From NCBI RefSeq assembly GCF_000764645.1, contig NZ_JRGK01000032.1, positions 42,158 through 106,157 on the forward strand: a stretch of DNA of 64,000 nt, given 5' to 3'. This document shows, piece by piece, positions 9,737 through 18,542 of this stretch. This DNA is from Aeromonas finlandensis. GTDB lineage: Bacteria; Pseudomonadota; Gammaproteobacteria; Enterobacterales; Aeromonadaceae. The notes beneath the pieces were generated by a model that was not told the DNA's origin, did no database searches, and worked only from the letters and a program-made list of their open reading frames with translations. The position numbers and the translations under genes are program-made. The first letter of the stretch is position 1; every line of letters starts with the position of its first letter.

Positions 9737-9753
9737 GCTGCCTTTCAGGCAGC
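9737..9753 (+). terminator. Hairpin after the dGTPase gene, weak terminator candidate
   Basis: A perfect 7-bp stem (GCTGCCT / AGGCAGC) with a three-base loop sits 10 bp after the stop codon. It is followed by ATAAAA and not a T run, so termination is uncertain. Confidence 0.35.
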
Positions 9754-9864
9754 ATAAAATGCCGTAAAAACGTTTAAAAAGGAGTCGCAAGAGGCTTGTT
9801 TTAAATTCGGATATTTTTTAGACTTCTGCAATCTGTTCAACTTTCATCCGGTAAGGAGACGAAT

Positions 9865-9957
9865 ATGCAACATCTGATGCTCAATATTGCATTTTCTCGC
9901 GGCACTGCGTGCGGCGTGAAATCTCGTGCTCTTTTACCGCGTGGCGTAAACAGGTAA
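9865..9957 (+). CDS. Candidate 30-residue small protein or leader peptide
   Basis: ATG at 9865 follows a near-ideal AAGGAG at 9853-9858 with six-base spacing, and the frame runs 30 codons to TAA. The peptide begins MQHLMLNIAFSRGTACG and ends in a basic tail (RGVNR). I do not recognise it. It is the first ORF of an isolated transcription unit: an AT-rich likely promoter stretch lies upstream (about 9770-9840). A stable hairpin and the DUF1127-like gene follow, with tandem terminators after that. It may be a regulatory leader peptide or a real small protein. The evidence is only the ribosome-binding site and context. Confidence 0.4.
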   Translation: MQHLMLNIAFSRGTACGVKSRALLPRGVNR

Positions 9958-9969
9958 CCCCTGTCTTTT

Positions 9970-10000
9970 TATCACCCGCGGTTCGTCCCGCAGGGTGATA
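9970..10000 (+). other. Stable RNA hairpin between the 30-codon ORF and the DUF1127-like gene
   Basis: TATCACCCGCGG pairs with CCGC-A-GGGTGATA across a six-base loop, giving a 12-bp stem with one bulge. No T run follows, so it is not a plain terminator. It could be a processing site, a stabiliser of the downstream mRNA or part of an attenuator. Confidence 0.6.
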
Positions 10001-10043
10001 TCCACTTTCTCCGGGAGAACCGCATGTTCAACTGGAGAATGTC

Positions 10044-10247
10044 ATGTCTATCGAACTGGTTTTACTGCGCAGTGTTGAATCCCTGGTCCAGAGAAGGATT
10101 GCCCGGGTCGAGCGTCGTCTCGTGCAGGTCAATTTGTCGCCCGCCCTGCTCAGGGATATCGGGCTGGAAGGATATCAGGGTCAAATCGCCCTCGTTCGCG
10201 AGCGGGAGTATCAAACCGGCTTCCGCCTCGGGAATCGAATAACCTGA
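10044..10247 (+). CDS. DUF1127-like small protein
   Basis: 67 residues and basic. The segment LSPALLRDIGLEGYQ near residues 31-45 matches the LSDxxLxDIGL core of DUF1127 proteins (YjiS type). This is a family of short arginine-rich proteins, some of which have been linked to RNA binding in alphaproteobacteria. TGGAGA precedes the ATG. A competing frame from the ATG at 10024 (72 codons) lacks the DUF1127 core and is a shadow. The C-terminal part is rich in Arg and Glu. Role here is unknown. Confidence 0.7.
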   Translation: MSIELVLLRSVESLVQRRIARVERRLVQVNLSPALLRDIGLEGYQGQIALVREREYQTGFRLGNRIT

Positions 10248-10249
10248 TG

Positions 10250-10276
10250 AAAGGGGCCTGTATGGCCCCTTTCTTT
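10250..10276 (+). terminator. First of two terminators after the DUF1127-like gene
   Basis: Perfect 9-bp stem AAAGGGGCC / GGCCCCTTT with a five-base loop, then CTTTG. Confidence 0.75.
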
Positions 10277-10284
10277 GCATTGAT

Positions 10285-10310
10285 GGCAGACCCCGGTCTG
10301 CCATTTTTAT
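10285..10310 (+). terminator. Second, strong terminator after the DUF1127-like gene
   Basis: Perfect 8-bp palindromic stem GGCAGACC / GGTCTGCC with a two-base centre, followed by ATTTTTAT. Together with the preceding hairpin it isolates the small-gene unit from the kinase gene. Confidence 0.85.
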
Positions 10311-10408
10311 TTGATTAAGCTGTGGTTAAGTTATGGCGCGAATATCCATTCGCGAATTTTGCGAAAATCTCTATTATCTGCGGCCGACTTTTTCTTTGGG
10401 ACCAGCAA

Positions 10409-13400
10409 ATGAGCCGCAGTTGCCGTTTATTACCGTTTATGCTTTTACTGCTATTGGGTGTGCTGGGTCTGGGGGAATCTGAAGCAAGGATTAATACAGA
10501 GTCGTTCGAAGGGGCCGAACGAGAGTGGCTCTCGGCCAATCGCGATCTGGTTATCGGCATGCCGATGATGGGGTCTCCCCCTTATAGCTACAAGGATTCA
10601 GTGCAAGGCTTCAACGGCCCGGTGCCGGAACTTGCCTTGCAGATTGCCAGAACCCTGGGGGTGACGCTGCACTACAAGGAGTTCACCTCTTATGAGCAGG
10701 CGCTGGCGGCGCTGCGTGATGGTGAAATCCATGTGGTGATTAACTTCCCCCCCGGAGAAGAGTGGCAGAGCCAGATTGTCACTACTGCCTTCCCGTTCGC
10801 CATTCCGCGCGGAGTGCTGCTCAATAGCAGCCGTGTCAATCTCTCTCTGGATGACGCTCATAAAATGAGATGGGTTTGCGTGATCGGGGCAGACTCTTGT
10901 GACCAGTTAAAGGCATTGGGGTTGTCGCAAGTCATTGTGGTGGATCGCCGCAGTGAAGCTGCCTTTATGCTCAAGCAGCAGCTGGCAGATGCCTATCTGG
11001 CTGATATGCCCTCCCTGTTGTCGGAGCTGGCTCAGCATCCCAATGCCGGATTCACGACTATCACGCCTGAGTGGGCTCCCGTCGCCTCTTTGTCGATCAG
11101 TGTGAATAGGGATAATTCAGCGCTCATCAGCTTGATCAACAAGGTATTCCAGGTGCTTCCCGTGACGGATCTGCGATTGATCCTCGAGACGGCACATGGG
11201 GCCAACTCTTCCCCGTTAGGGGAGATCACCACCGTCAAGTTCACTCCTGAAGAGCTGGCGTGGTTGCGCCAGCATCCGGTGTTGCGATACGGCATCTCTC
11301 CCCACTGGTTTTCAATGAGCGAGTTTGATTACCGGGGGCGGCTGGTGGGCTTCGTGCCCGATATGGTTGCCTTGCTGCATCGTTACTCCGGGCTGGAGTT
11401 CTCGCTGGTGCGCACCGAATCGTGGCGAGAGACCCAGAATTTGCTGAAAACACGGCAGATTGATTTTATTCCGGTGATTGCCCCTACCAATGATCGGGCC
11501 GCGTTTGCGCTTTACACCCCCAATTACATGTTTGTCGATCGGGTGATTGTTGGCTCCAAGCGCAGTGCCATGCTGCCGGATATGGCGTTGTTGCGGGGCA
11601 GGCGAGTGGGCATTGTCGATGGCTCGGTTGATCGGGAACTGTTGGTATCCCTTGATGCCGTGCCGGTCGAGGTGAGCGATGATGGTCGCTTGCTGGGTCT
11701 GTTGGATAGCGGGAAGGCGGACTATGTGCTGCTGACCATGACGACCCTGCCCGCGGCAATGGGGCGGGGATTTGAAGAGCGCTATCAGGTGGTCTATTCC
11801 GGCAAAAATTTACGCCTGCCGGGTGCCATGGCGGTATCACCCGATGATCCCATGCTGCAGCAGATCCTGACGCGGGTGCTCTACGCCATTCCCCACAGTG
11901 AAATTAAAAAACTGGAAGATCGCTGGTTATCGATGAGTCTGCAAACCGGATTGAACACCCGCACCGTGGTGCTCTGGTTTGTGGTGGGTTGTTCGGTCGC
12001 CGTGCTGTTTTTTATCCTCTTCTGGCTCTGGAACCGCACCTTGCAGCGGCAGATTGTGCAGCGTCGGGTGGTGCAAAAACGGCTCAACGAGCAGCTGGCC
12101 TTTGTCCAGACGCTGCTCGACTCCTTGCCGAGCATGGTGGCGCTGCGGGATCGCCAGCAGAACCTGACCCTCTGCAACAAGGCATACCGGGAGGCCTTTA
12201 TCGGGGCGGAATCCGGCGGGGATGGCTGGAGTTACATGCAGCCGGGCGAGCGGGAGCAGATGCTGTGTGAAGAGCTCTCGGTCTGGGCAACCGGCACCAT
12301 GTATGAAGGGGCGGGGTTTACCCGGCGGATCGATGACTCCCAGTTCCATGTGGTTTACGTCAAGTTGCCCTACCGGGGCCCTGATGGGGAGATCCAGGGG
12401 GTATTGACCGTGCTGACCGATGTCAGTGCCCTGAAAGCGGCTGAAAACAAGGTGCGCGAAGTGGAAGCCATGCTGCGGGACATGACCGACAGCATGCCGG
12501 GGGTGGTGTATCAGTATCAATGGCACCGTTCCGGCCACGGGCGGTTTCTCTATGTCTCGCAAGGGGCGGGGGAGACGCTGGGTGTCCCTTCTCAGGCACT
12601 GTTGTCGACCCAATCCGAACGGGAGCTGTTTGGTGTCAGCGAAGAGGCTTTGCAGGAGTTTACTTGTCGGGTCGCCGCCAATGCGCCGACCCTGACCCCG
12701 ATCGATTGGGAGGTCAAGGTTCCCCATAATGAGGGCGATCGCTATATGCAGGTCCGCGGCAGTTTTGTGGCGCAAGGGCCGGATACCTTGCTGCTCAACG
12801 GCATGGTACAGGATATCACCGCCCTCAAGCTGCAAGAGCACGAGCTGCGTGAGGCGCGCGCCAATGCCGAACAGGCCATGCGGGCTCGCAGCCGTTTTCT
12901 GGCGACCATGAGCCATGAGCTGCGCACCCCGATTTCGGGGATGCACGGCATGCTGGAGCTGCTGCGGATGAGCGACGTGGACGACGATCAGCGTTATCTG
13001 CTGCGCAACGTCGTGACCTCGACCAACAACCTGCTCTATCTGGTCAACGATATTCTCGATTTCTCCAAAATAGAGGCCGGACAACTCCATCTGGATTACC
13101 AGTCGAGCCCACTGCAGTCGGTGATTGGCGATGCGATCCGCGGTCACGCCACCCAGGCGCACGGCAAGGGGTTGAAAGTGGAGATCCGCTGGGCGAGCAA
13201 TGTGCCTGATCGTGCGGATATCGATGCCGTCAGGGTGGCGCAGGTGGTCTCCAACCTGTTGAACAATGCGGTCAAATTTACCGAGCGCGGAGTGGTCACC
13301 ATCGAGGTCGGTTATGTCGATCAGCAGCTGGTCGTCACGGTTGCAGACTCCGGGATCGGCATTGCCGAAGAGAAGCAGGCCTTGTTGTTTACCCCCTTTG

Positions 13401-14677
13401 AGCAGTTGGAATCTGATATCAATCGCCGCTATGGCGGCACCGGGCTGGGGCTGGCCATTTGCGCTCAACTGGTACGCAAGATGGGCGGCACCTTGACCGT
13501 CAAGAGTCGTGCCGGGGAAGGGGCTCGGTTCTGCTTCACCATTCCTCTTGCCAACCCCCAATCGGATACGCCAGCACTGGCCGGGAGCGAGTGGTGGTAT
13601 TTCGGCGATGATCCCTTGCTGCAAGCCACGATGGCACGTCTTGGTGCCAGGTTGCAGCCCATTGATGCCATTCGGCTGAGCCATGGGGTGAGCGGTTTGT
13701 TATTGGCTGATGAGGTGTGGCTGGCGCGCGCCCTGGGGCCAGACTGGCTGGCCATGGTGCAAAAGCCCGGTCTGAAGGGGGTCGTGCTCTCCCCAAACGA
13801 GGTGTTGAGAACACGCCTTGGCCCTGAGCGTTGGTGGCGGTTGGGGCAATCCCCGCTCTATCCGGATTTGTTGCTGGAAAGCAGTCGTGAGCTGCTGTGC
13901 GGGGTGATGAGCCCGGTTATGGTAACGAGCTCGGATACATTGAGCGGCCGGGTGCTGGTGGCGGATGATCACCCGGTCAATCGGGCTCTGCTGGTGCGTC
14001 AGCTGGGGATCCTCGGGGTCGATTGCGTGGTGGTCGAAGATGGCGAGCAGGCGTTGCAGCTCTGGCAGGAACAGCCGTTTTCGCTGCTGCTCACCGATTG
14101 CCACATGCCGGTCATGGATGGCTATACCCTGACCAAAGCCTTGCGGGCCAACGGGGATAACACCCCCATTATCGGCGTGACGGCCGATACCTCGGAGGAG
14201 GCGTCGGCCCGTATGGCCGCCGTCGGCATGAACGGCATGCTGATCAAACCCTATCTGCTGGATGCGCTGCGTCAGACGCTGGTGCAGTGGCTGCCAGCCC
14301 GCGAAGTGGCGGAGCCTGAGCAGGTTCAGAACCCTGCCGCCCCGGCACTGGCGGCCCGCTGGATCGCCCTGTTCGGGGAGGAGGCGGATGCCAGGGATAT
14401 GGCCTGCGAATATCTGGCATCCAACCGACAGGATCGCGAGGAACTGATGGCGGCACTGGCTGCCTGCGATGAGGCCGCGGTGCTGGAGATCGCCCACCGC
14501 ATCAAAGGGGCCGCCAGAATGGTCGGCGAGTGCGCGCTGGCCGAACAGGCCGAACAGCTGGAAAACGCCGCCCGGTTCAAGCAACTGGATGTGCTCGCCG
14601 TGCTGGGACAGGAGGTTGATTTGTTGATCAATCAGGTTACATACGAGACAGGGTTATGGCTGAATGAACAAGCGTGA
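10409..14677 (+). CDS. BvgS/RocS-like hybrid sensor histidine kinase with two periplasmic solute-binding domains
   Basis: 1422 residues. A signal or anchor peptide is followed by two tandem SBP_bac_3-type domains (about 45-255 and 275-510). A single transmembrane helix lies near residues 519-541. Two PAS-type domains come next (about 560-690 and 690-810). The kinase core has His836 in MSHELRTPISG, then an HATPase with the NNAVKF and GTGLGL motifs. The receiver has Asp1230 in LLTDCHMPVMDG. The C-terminal HPt domain has His1363 in IAHRIKGAAR. This is the architecture of BvgS, EvgS, VieS and RocS. The ATG at 10409 precedes the signal peptide, though its ribosome site is weak. The next gene overlaps by 14 bp and encodes the likely response partner. 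The ligand is unknown. Confidence 0.93.
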   Translation: MSRSCRLLPFMLLLLLGVLGLGESEARINTESFEGAEREWLSANRDLVIGMPMMGSPPYSYKDSVQGFNGPVPELALQIARTLGVTLHYKEFTSYEQALAALRDGEIHVVINFPPGEEWQSQIVTTAFPFAIPRGVLLNSSRVNLSLDDAHKMRWVCVIGADSCDQLKALGLSQVIVVDRRSEAAFMLKQQLADAYLADMPSLLSELAQHPNAGFTTITPEWAPVASLSISVNRDNSALISLINKVFQVLPVTDLRLILETAHGANSSPLGEITTVKFTPEELAWLRQHPVLRYGISPHWFSMSEFDYRGRLVGFVPDMVALLHRYSGLEFSLVRTESWRETQNLLKTRQIDFIPVIAPTNDRAAFALYTPNYMFVDRVIVGSKRSAMLPDMALLRGRRVGIVDGSVDRELLVSLDAVPVEVSDDGRLLGLLDSGKADYVLLTMTTLPAAMGRGFEERYQVVYSGKNLRLPGAMAVSPDDPMLQQILTRVLYAIPHSEIKKLEDRWLSMSLQTGLNTRTVVLWFVVGCSVAVLFFILFWLWNRTLQRQIVQRRVVQKRLNEQLAFVQTLLDSLPSMVALRDRQQNLTLCNKAYREAFIGAESGGDGWSYMQPGEREQMLCEELSVWATGTMYEGAGFTRRIDDSQFHVVYVKLPYRGPDGEIQGVLTVLTDVSALKAAENKVREVEAMLRDMTDSMPGVVYQYQWHRSGHGRFLYVSQGAGETLGVPSQALLSTQSERELFGVSEEALQEFTCRVAANAPTLTPIDWEVKVPHNEGDRYMQVRGSFVAQGPDTLLLNGMVQDITALKLQEHELREARANAEQAMRARSRFLATMSHELRTPISGMHGMLELLRMSDVDDDQRYLLRNVVTSTNNLLYLVNDILDFSKIEAGQLHLDYQSSPLQSVIGDAIRGHATQAHGKGLKVEIRWASNVPDRADIDAVRVAQVVSNLLNNAVKFTERGVVTIEVGYVDQQLVVTVADSGIGIAEEKQALLFTPFEQLESDINRRYGGTGLGLAICAQLVRKMGGTLTVKSRAGEGARFCFTIPLANPQSDTPALAGSEWWYFGDDPLLQATMARLGARLQPIDAIRLSHGVSGLLLADEVWLARALGPDWLAMVQKPGLKGVVLSPNEVLRTRLGPERWWRLGQSPLYPDLLLESSRELLCGVMSPVMVTSSDTLSGRVLVADDHPVNRALLVRQLGILGVDCVVVEDGEQALQLWQEQPFSLLLTDCHMPVMDGYTLTKALRANGDNTPIIGVTADTSEEASARMAAVGMNGMLIKPYLLDALRQTLVQWLPAREVAEPEQVQNPAAPALAARWIALFGEEADARDMACEYLASNRQDREELMAALAACDEAAVLEIAHRIKGAARMVGECALAEQAEQLENAARFKQLDVLAVLGQEVDLLINQVTYETGLWLNEQA

Positions 14678-15875
14678 GCATAAAGTTGTCATCATGGTGG
14701 TGGAGGATCACGCCTTTCAGCGCAAGGCGCTGTTACATCAGCTCCGGGGGCTTGGTTATCACCAGTTGCTGGAGGCCAGGGATGGCGTCGAGGCGCTGGC
14801 GCTGTGTCAGAGTCATACCGTAGATATCCTCTGTTGTGATCTGCGGATGCCCGGTATGGATGGGATGGGCTTGTTGCGTCGCCTCTCGCTGGCAGGTTTT
14901 CGTGGTGGCATCATCCTCTCCAGTGCCCTGGGTGATGATGTGGTGGAGGCCGTGCTGCGAATGAGCGAGGCCTATGGTTTGCAAGTGCTTGGACGGATTG
15001 AAAAACCCTCCCTCCCGGCGCAGCTGGGCGCACTGATCGCAGCCTGGTCCCCCGCGGCGACACCCGTGCGCCAAGAGAAGGGGTATCCCATCGATCTGGA
15101 TGCGCTGAAATCTGGCATTGAACGAGGTGAGATTTTGCCCTGGTATCAGCCCAAGGTGAGTTTTGCCACGGGTCAATGGGTGGGCATGGAGGCCTTGGCC
15201 CGCTGGCAGCATCCGGCATACGGGCTGATCTCCCCGGGGATCTTTATCCCGCTTGCAGAGGAGAACGGCCTCATCGATCCGTTGACCGATATCATCATTG
15301 GCAAGTCACTCGAGGATTGCCATCTTTGGGCTGCGACCGGGTTGTCGATCAATCTGTCGATGAATATGTGCCCCACCTCACTGAGTGAAGGAGGGGTGTG
15401 CAAGACCCTGATTGACCAGTGCCAGCACTGGAGCGTTGATCCTGAGCTGATCACCCTGGAGGTGACCGAGAGTGTCTTTATCCGGGATATCGGGGCGCTG
15501 CTGGAGGTGCTGACCCGGTTGCGGATGCATGGCTTTGGCCTTTCCATTGATGACTTCGGCACCGGTTACTCCTCGATGCAGCAGCTGGCATTGTTGCCGT
15601 TCACCGAGCTGAAACTGGATCGCTCCTTTGTCGATCGCTGCCATGCCGACCCGTCATGCTTGGCCATCATCGAATCCAGCATCGAGCTGGCCCGCAAACT
15701 GGGGCTCAAATCGGTGGCGGAGGGGGTGGAAGATGCCGCAACCTGGCAATTGCTGGCAACGCTCGGCTGCGATGTTTGCCAGGGCTTTTTCTCTGCCCGA
15801 CCGATGCCGCGTAGTGAATTGCAAGATTGGCACCGGACTTGGCAGCAGCGATTGCCTACACTGATATCTATCTGA
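14664..15875 (+). CDS. REC-EAL response regulator, cyclic-di-GMP phosphodiesterase (RocR/VieA type)
   Basis: 403 residues. An N-terminal receiver domain carries the phosphoacceptor Asp59 in CCDLRMPGMDG. The C-terminal EAL domain (about 145-395) keeps the catalytic pattern: Glu176 in MEALARW, an Asn in SINLSMN, Glu in LEVTES, the double Asp of DDFGTGYSS, Lys in LKLDRSF and Glu in VAEGVED. It therefore looks active for c-di-GMP hydrolysis. Its length and layout match Pseudomonas RocR (about 392), which partners a BvgS-like kinase. It lacks the C-terminal HTH of VieA. The 14-bp overlap with the kinase gene implies translational coupling and cognate phosphotransfer from the kinase HPt domain. Confidence 0.93.
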   Translation: MNKREHKVVIMVVEDHAFQRKALLHQLRGLGYHQLLEARDGVEALALCQSHTVDILCCDLRMPGMDGMGLLRRLSLAGFRGGIILSSALGDDVVEAVLRMSEAYGLQVLGRIEKPSLPAQLGALIAAWSPAATPVRQEKGYPIDLDALKSGIERGEILPWYQPKVSFATGQWVGMEALARWQHPAYGLISPGIFIPLAEENGLIDPLTDIIIGKSLEDCHLWAATGLSINLSMNMCPTSLSEGGVCKTLIDQCQHWSVDPELITLEVTESVFIRDIGALLEVLTRLRMHGFGLSIDDFGTGYSSMQQLALLPFTELKLDRSFVDRCHADPSCLAIIESSIELARKLGLKSVAEGVEDAATWQLLATLGCDVCQGFFSARPMPRSELQDWHRTWQQRLPTLISI

Positions 15876-15914
15876 ATCTTTGGGTCAAATCAGTCACGCT
15901 GAACAAGGATGTTC

Positions 15915-17891
15915 ATGAAAATCTCAAGCAAGTTGCTGCTCAGCTTCGGTTTTATCAACCTGCTGATCGTGCTCTCTTCAACGTTGGTCTATTACCGGCT
16001 AACCCAGATCAATCAGGCCCAGCACACGTTGCTGGAACAGGCGCTGCCCGCCTTGCAGCGGGATGAGGCGAGCCAGAAGGCCTTGGTGGCAACAGTCTCT
16101 GCGCTGCGTGGCTACCTGATCCTCGGCAAGGATCCAGCCCAGGCTTCCCGCCTCAAGCAGGAGTGGGAATCGGCCTGGCAGGCCATTGCCCATCAGACCT
16201 TCAGCCCGGCGCTCGCCAAGTCTCTCGAGACCTTCAAAAGCCATCAGGAGAAGGTGTGGACCATCGCCCAGAGCGAAGAGAATCTGCCCGCTCACGCTCT
16301 GATGTTGCAGGAGGCGGGACCGCTGGCGGAGGCGGCGCTCGACCAGCTGCAATCTTTTGCCAATGAGGAGGTGGCGACCCCGCAGGATCAGCTCTCCGGT
16401 GATCGTCGCATGCTGCTCAAGCAGGTGGGGGATGCCTATAACAGCCTCGCCAATGCTCTCTCTGCCCTGCGGGATTTTCTCATCTCCGGCGATCCCGAGT
16501 ACCGCAGCAAATATCAGGATTACTACCAGTTTCACCAGCAGCGGGTTGCCGAGCTGAAGCAGCAAGCGGCGCTCTTTACCGAGACCCAGCGTAGCCTATG
16601 GCAGCTGTTCGAAGAGATGGCGACTCCTTTTTCCGAACTGGTGGGACAGGTGATCAGCAAGCGGCAGGCGCCGGATTGGGATCAGGCCAACTATCTGATG
16701 GCCACCGAGATTGAACCCATGCAGGCCACCTTGTATGCGCAGTTGGTCAAACAGGTGGAAGAGACGCGGGCCGCAGTAGCCGGGATTTCAGTCCGAATGA
16801 CTCAGGCGGGGATTGCCATCAATCGCACCCTGCTCATGGCCACCGGCAGTGCCATTGTGCTCGGCATGGTGGTCGCATGGCTCTTTAGTCGGCGTCTGAC
16901 CCGCGACATTGCCAGTCTGGTGACCCGGGCGGGGCAGGTTGCGGATGGCCGATTGGCGGCTCAGCCCCTGCCGATCACGGGACAGGATGAGCTGGGGGGA
17001 CTGACCGGCTCCATCAACCGGATGTCTACCCAGCTGCGTCAGCTGGTGGGGGAGCTGCAGGGGGCCGTGGGGCAGGTTGAGGTAGCCTGCCTCGATGTGG
17101 GAAGTACCACGCGGGCGATCGTGGCCGATCTCACGGTACAGGATCAGCGGGTCGATGCAGTGGCGGCGGCTATCGATCAGATGTCGGTCAGCGCCCGGGA
17201 TGTGGCTGGCAACATCGCCGGGGCGGCTGATGGGGCCCATCAGGTGCAACAGCAAACCCGGCAGGGGGAGGCCGCGCTGGCGCGGATGACCGACACCATG
17301 CAGCAGATTGCCGCCATGATTGGCCAGGCCAACGAAGCCATGGGGCTGCTGGAGCATCAGAGCGAACAGGTCGGGCAGATCACCGAGGTGATCGCCACCA
17401 TTGCCGAGCAGACCAATCTATTGGCTCTCAATGCCGCGATAGAGGCGGCGCGGGCGGGCGAGCAGGGGCGCGGTTTTGCGGTGGTGGCCGATGAGGTGCG
17501 CCAGCTGGCGACACGAACCCATCAATCGACTGCCGAGATCAGCCAGACCATTGCGGCCATCTCTCAGCAGACCCGCCAGACGGTGAGCACGGTCAGCGGC
17601 GGCACCCGGCTGGTGGAGCAGGGGCGGGATGCAGTGGGGCTGGTGACGGATACCCTGAGCGCTATGAATCAGCTGGTGCAGTCGCTGTCGGGCCAGCTGG
17701 AGGCCATTTCGGTGGCAACCGAGCAGCAGTCACGGGTGGCCGCCGAAGTCGCGGGGACGGTCGATGATATTGCCGAGCTCAGTCGGCAATCCTGTCTGCG
17801 CAGTCAGCAGGGGGAGGAGATAGTCGCCAGGTTGGCCGGGGATACCGGCAAGCTGACGGCAGTGATCGCTCGCTTCGATCTCGACGCGTGA
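15915..17891 (+). CDS. Methyl-accepting chemotaxis protein
   Basis: 658 residues. TM1 is near residues 9-30 and a long helical periplasmic sensor (about 31-290) follows, large enough for a helical bimodular rather than a simple four-helix domain. TM2 lies at about 300-322. A HAMP domain and the cytoplasmic signalling hairpin follow, with the invariant [19 protein letters not shown] run. The start at 15915 is favoured because the AAGGA Shine-Dalgarno overlaps the earlier ATG at 15909. No CheR-tethering pentapeptide is seen at the C-terminus (RFDLDA). It starts 39 bp after the REC-EAL gene, so the three genes probably form an operon. Confidence 0.93.
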   Translation: MKISSKLLLSFGFINLLIVLSSTLVYYRLTQINQAQHTLLEQALPALQRDEASQKALVATVSALRGYLILGKDPAQASRLKQEWESAWQAIAHQTFSPALAKSLETFKSHQEKVWTIAQSEENLPAHALMLQEAGPLAEAALDQLQSFANEEVATPQDQLSGDRRMLLKQVGDAYNSLANALSALRDFLISGDPEYRSKYQDYYQFHQQRVAELKQQAALFTETQRSLWQLFEEMATPFSELVGQVISKRQAPDWDQANYLMATEIEPMQATLYAQLVKQVEETRAAVAGISVRMTQAGIAINRTLLMATGSAIVLGMVVAWLFSRRLTRDIASLVTRAGQVADGRLAAQPLPITGQDELGGLTGSINRMSTQLRQLVGELQGAVGQVEVACLDVGSTTRAIVADLTVQDQRVDAVAAAIDQMSVSARDVAGNIAGAADGAHQVQQQTRQGEAALARMTDTMQQIAAMIGQANEAMGLLEHQSEQVGQITEVIATIAEQTNLLALNAAIEAARAGEQGRGFAVVADEVRQLATRTHQSTAEISQTIAAISQQTRQTVSTVSGGTRLVEQGRDAVGLVTDTLSAMNQLVQSLSGQLEAISVATEQQSRVAAEVAGTVDDIAELSRQSCLRSQQGEEIVARLAGDTGKLTAVIARFDLDA

Positions 17892-17892
17892 G

Positions 17893-17913
17893 ATGGCGGG
17901 ATCATCCCGCCAT
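17893..17913. other. Hairpin between the convergent chemoreceptor and rfaH genes
   Basis: Perfect inverted repeat ATGGCGGGAT / ATCCCGCCAT around one base, immediately after the chemoreceptor stop. There is no T run on either side; possible weak terminator or mRNA 3' stabiliser. Confidence 0.45.
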
Positions 17914-17945
17914 TACCATTCATCGAGTCGTCTGGCTCGGTCGGC

Positions 17946-18446
17946 TTAGTCCAGACGTCTGAAAGCGTGGTTGTCAAAGCTGCTGGTGGTCTCCCGATTG
18001 AGCAGGCTCACCAGCAAAATGGCCCGTTTTTCCCCATCCGGTTCCATATAGATGGCTTCGAAGCCGGCCAGCGGCCCCTCTTCAATCAGTACCTTGTCAC
18101 CTGAGCTGGGCAGGCTGGCGTAGCTGGCGCGCGCCTCATCACTGTCATCGCGACTCATCAATTGATAGACCAGCTTGCTGCAGATCGGGGTCCATTCACT
18201 GCCAAAGTGGATGATCCGGCTGATGCCGCGGGTTGATTTCAGGGTGACCGGCGTTACCTGTTCCAGATCGACAAAGATAAACAGGTAGTTGGGAAACATG
18301 GGTTCCCGGACCGGAACCCGCTTGCCCCGACGCAGCTTCTCGATCTCCACCATGGGGTAATAGGATTCGATACCCTGGGCATCGAGGTGGGCGCGGGCGC
18401 GGGCCTCTTCTTTTGGCTTGCAGTAGGCCAGATACCATTTTTTCAT
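17946..18446 (-). CDS. rfaH: Transcription antitermination factor RfaH
   Basis: 166 residues (E. coli RfaH 162). An N-terminal NGN domain (MKKWYLAYCKPKEEARA, then FPNYLFIFVDL) is followed by a KOW-type C-terminal domain (SGDKVLIEEGPLAGFEAIY). RfaH is recruited at ops sites and suppresses Rho-dependent termination in long operons for LPS, capsule and similar surface structures. The ATG at 18446 starts the NGN domain directly. An in-frame extension to 18542 runs into the met operon terminator and is rejected. No ops-controlled operon lies within this window. Confidence 0.95.
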   Translation of the reverse strand: MKKWYLAYCKPKEEARARAHLDAQGIESYYPMVEIEKLRRGKRVPVREPMFPNYLFIFVDLEQVTPVTLKSTRGISRIIHFGSEWTPICSKLVYQLMSRDDSDEARASYASLPSSGDKVLIEEGPLAGFEAIYMEPDGEKRAILLVSLLNRETTSSFDNHAFRRLD

Positions 18447-18498
18447 GTTATGAGTATGTTCGTGTTGCCGTGCTCGCCAATATGATAACGGCGACAAT

Positions 18499-18529
18499 AA
18501 AAAAGGCCACGCATTGCGTGGCCTTTTTT
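18499..18529. terminator. Terminator of the metNIQ operon
   Basis: Perfect 14-bp stem AAAAAAGGCCACGC / GCGTGGCCTTTTTT with a three-base loop. It functions on the minus strand just after metQ and ahead of rfaH. Confidence 0.9.
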
Positions 18530-18542
18530 GTCGAGTGAGCAA

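Noticed and set aside
10024..10242. 72-codon frame starting at 10024
   Set aside because: Out of frame with the DUF1127-like gene and lacks its conserved core; treated as a shadow despite a GGAGAA upstream.
11927..13684. 585-codon minus-strand frame inside the hybrid kinase gene
   Set aside because: Shadow of the kinase reading frame; no start context or recognisable domain.
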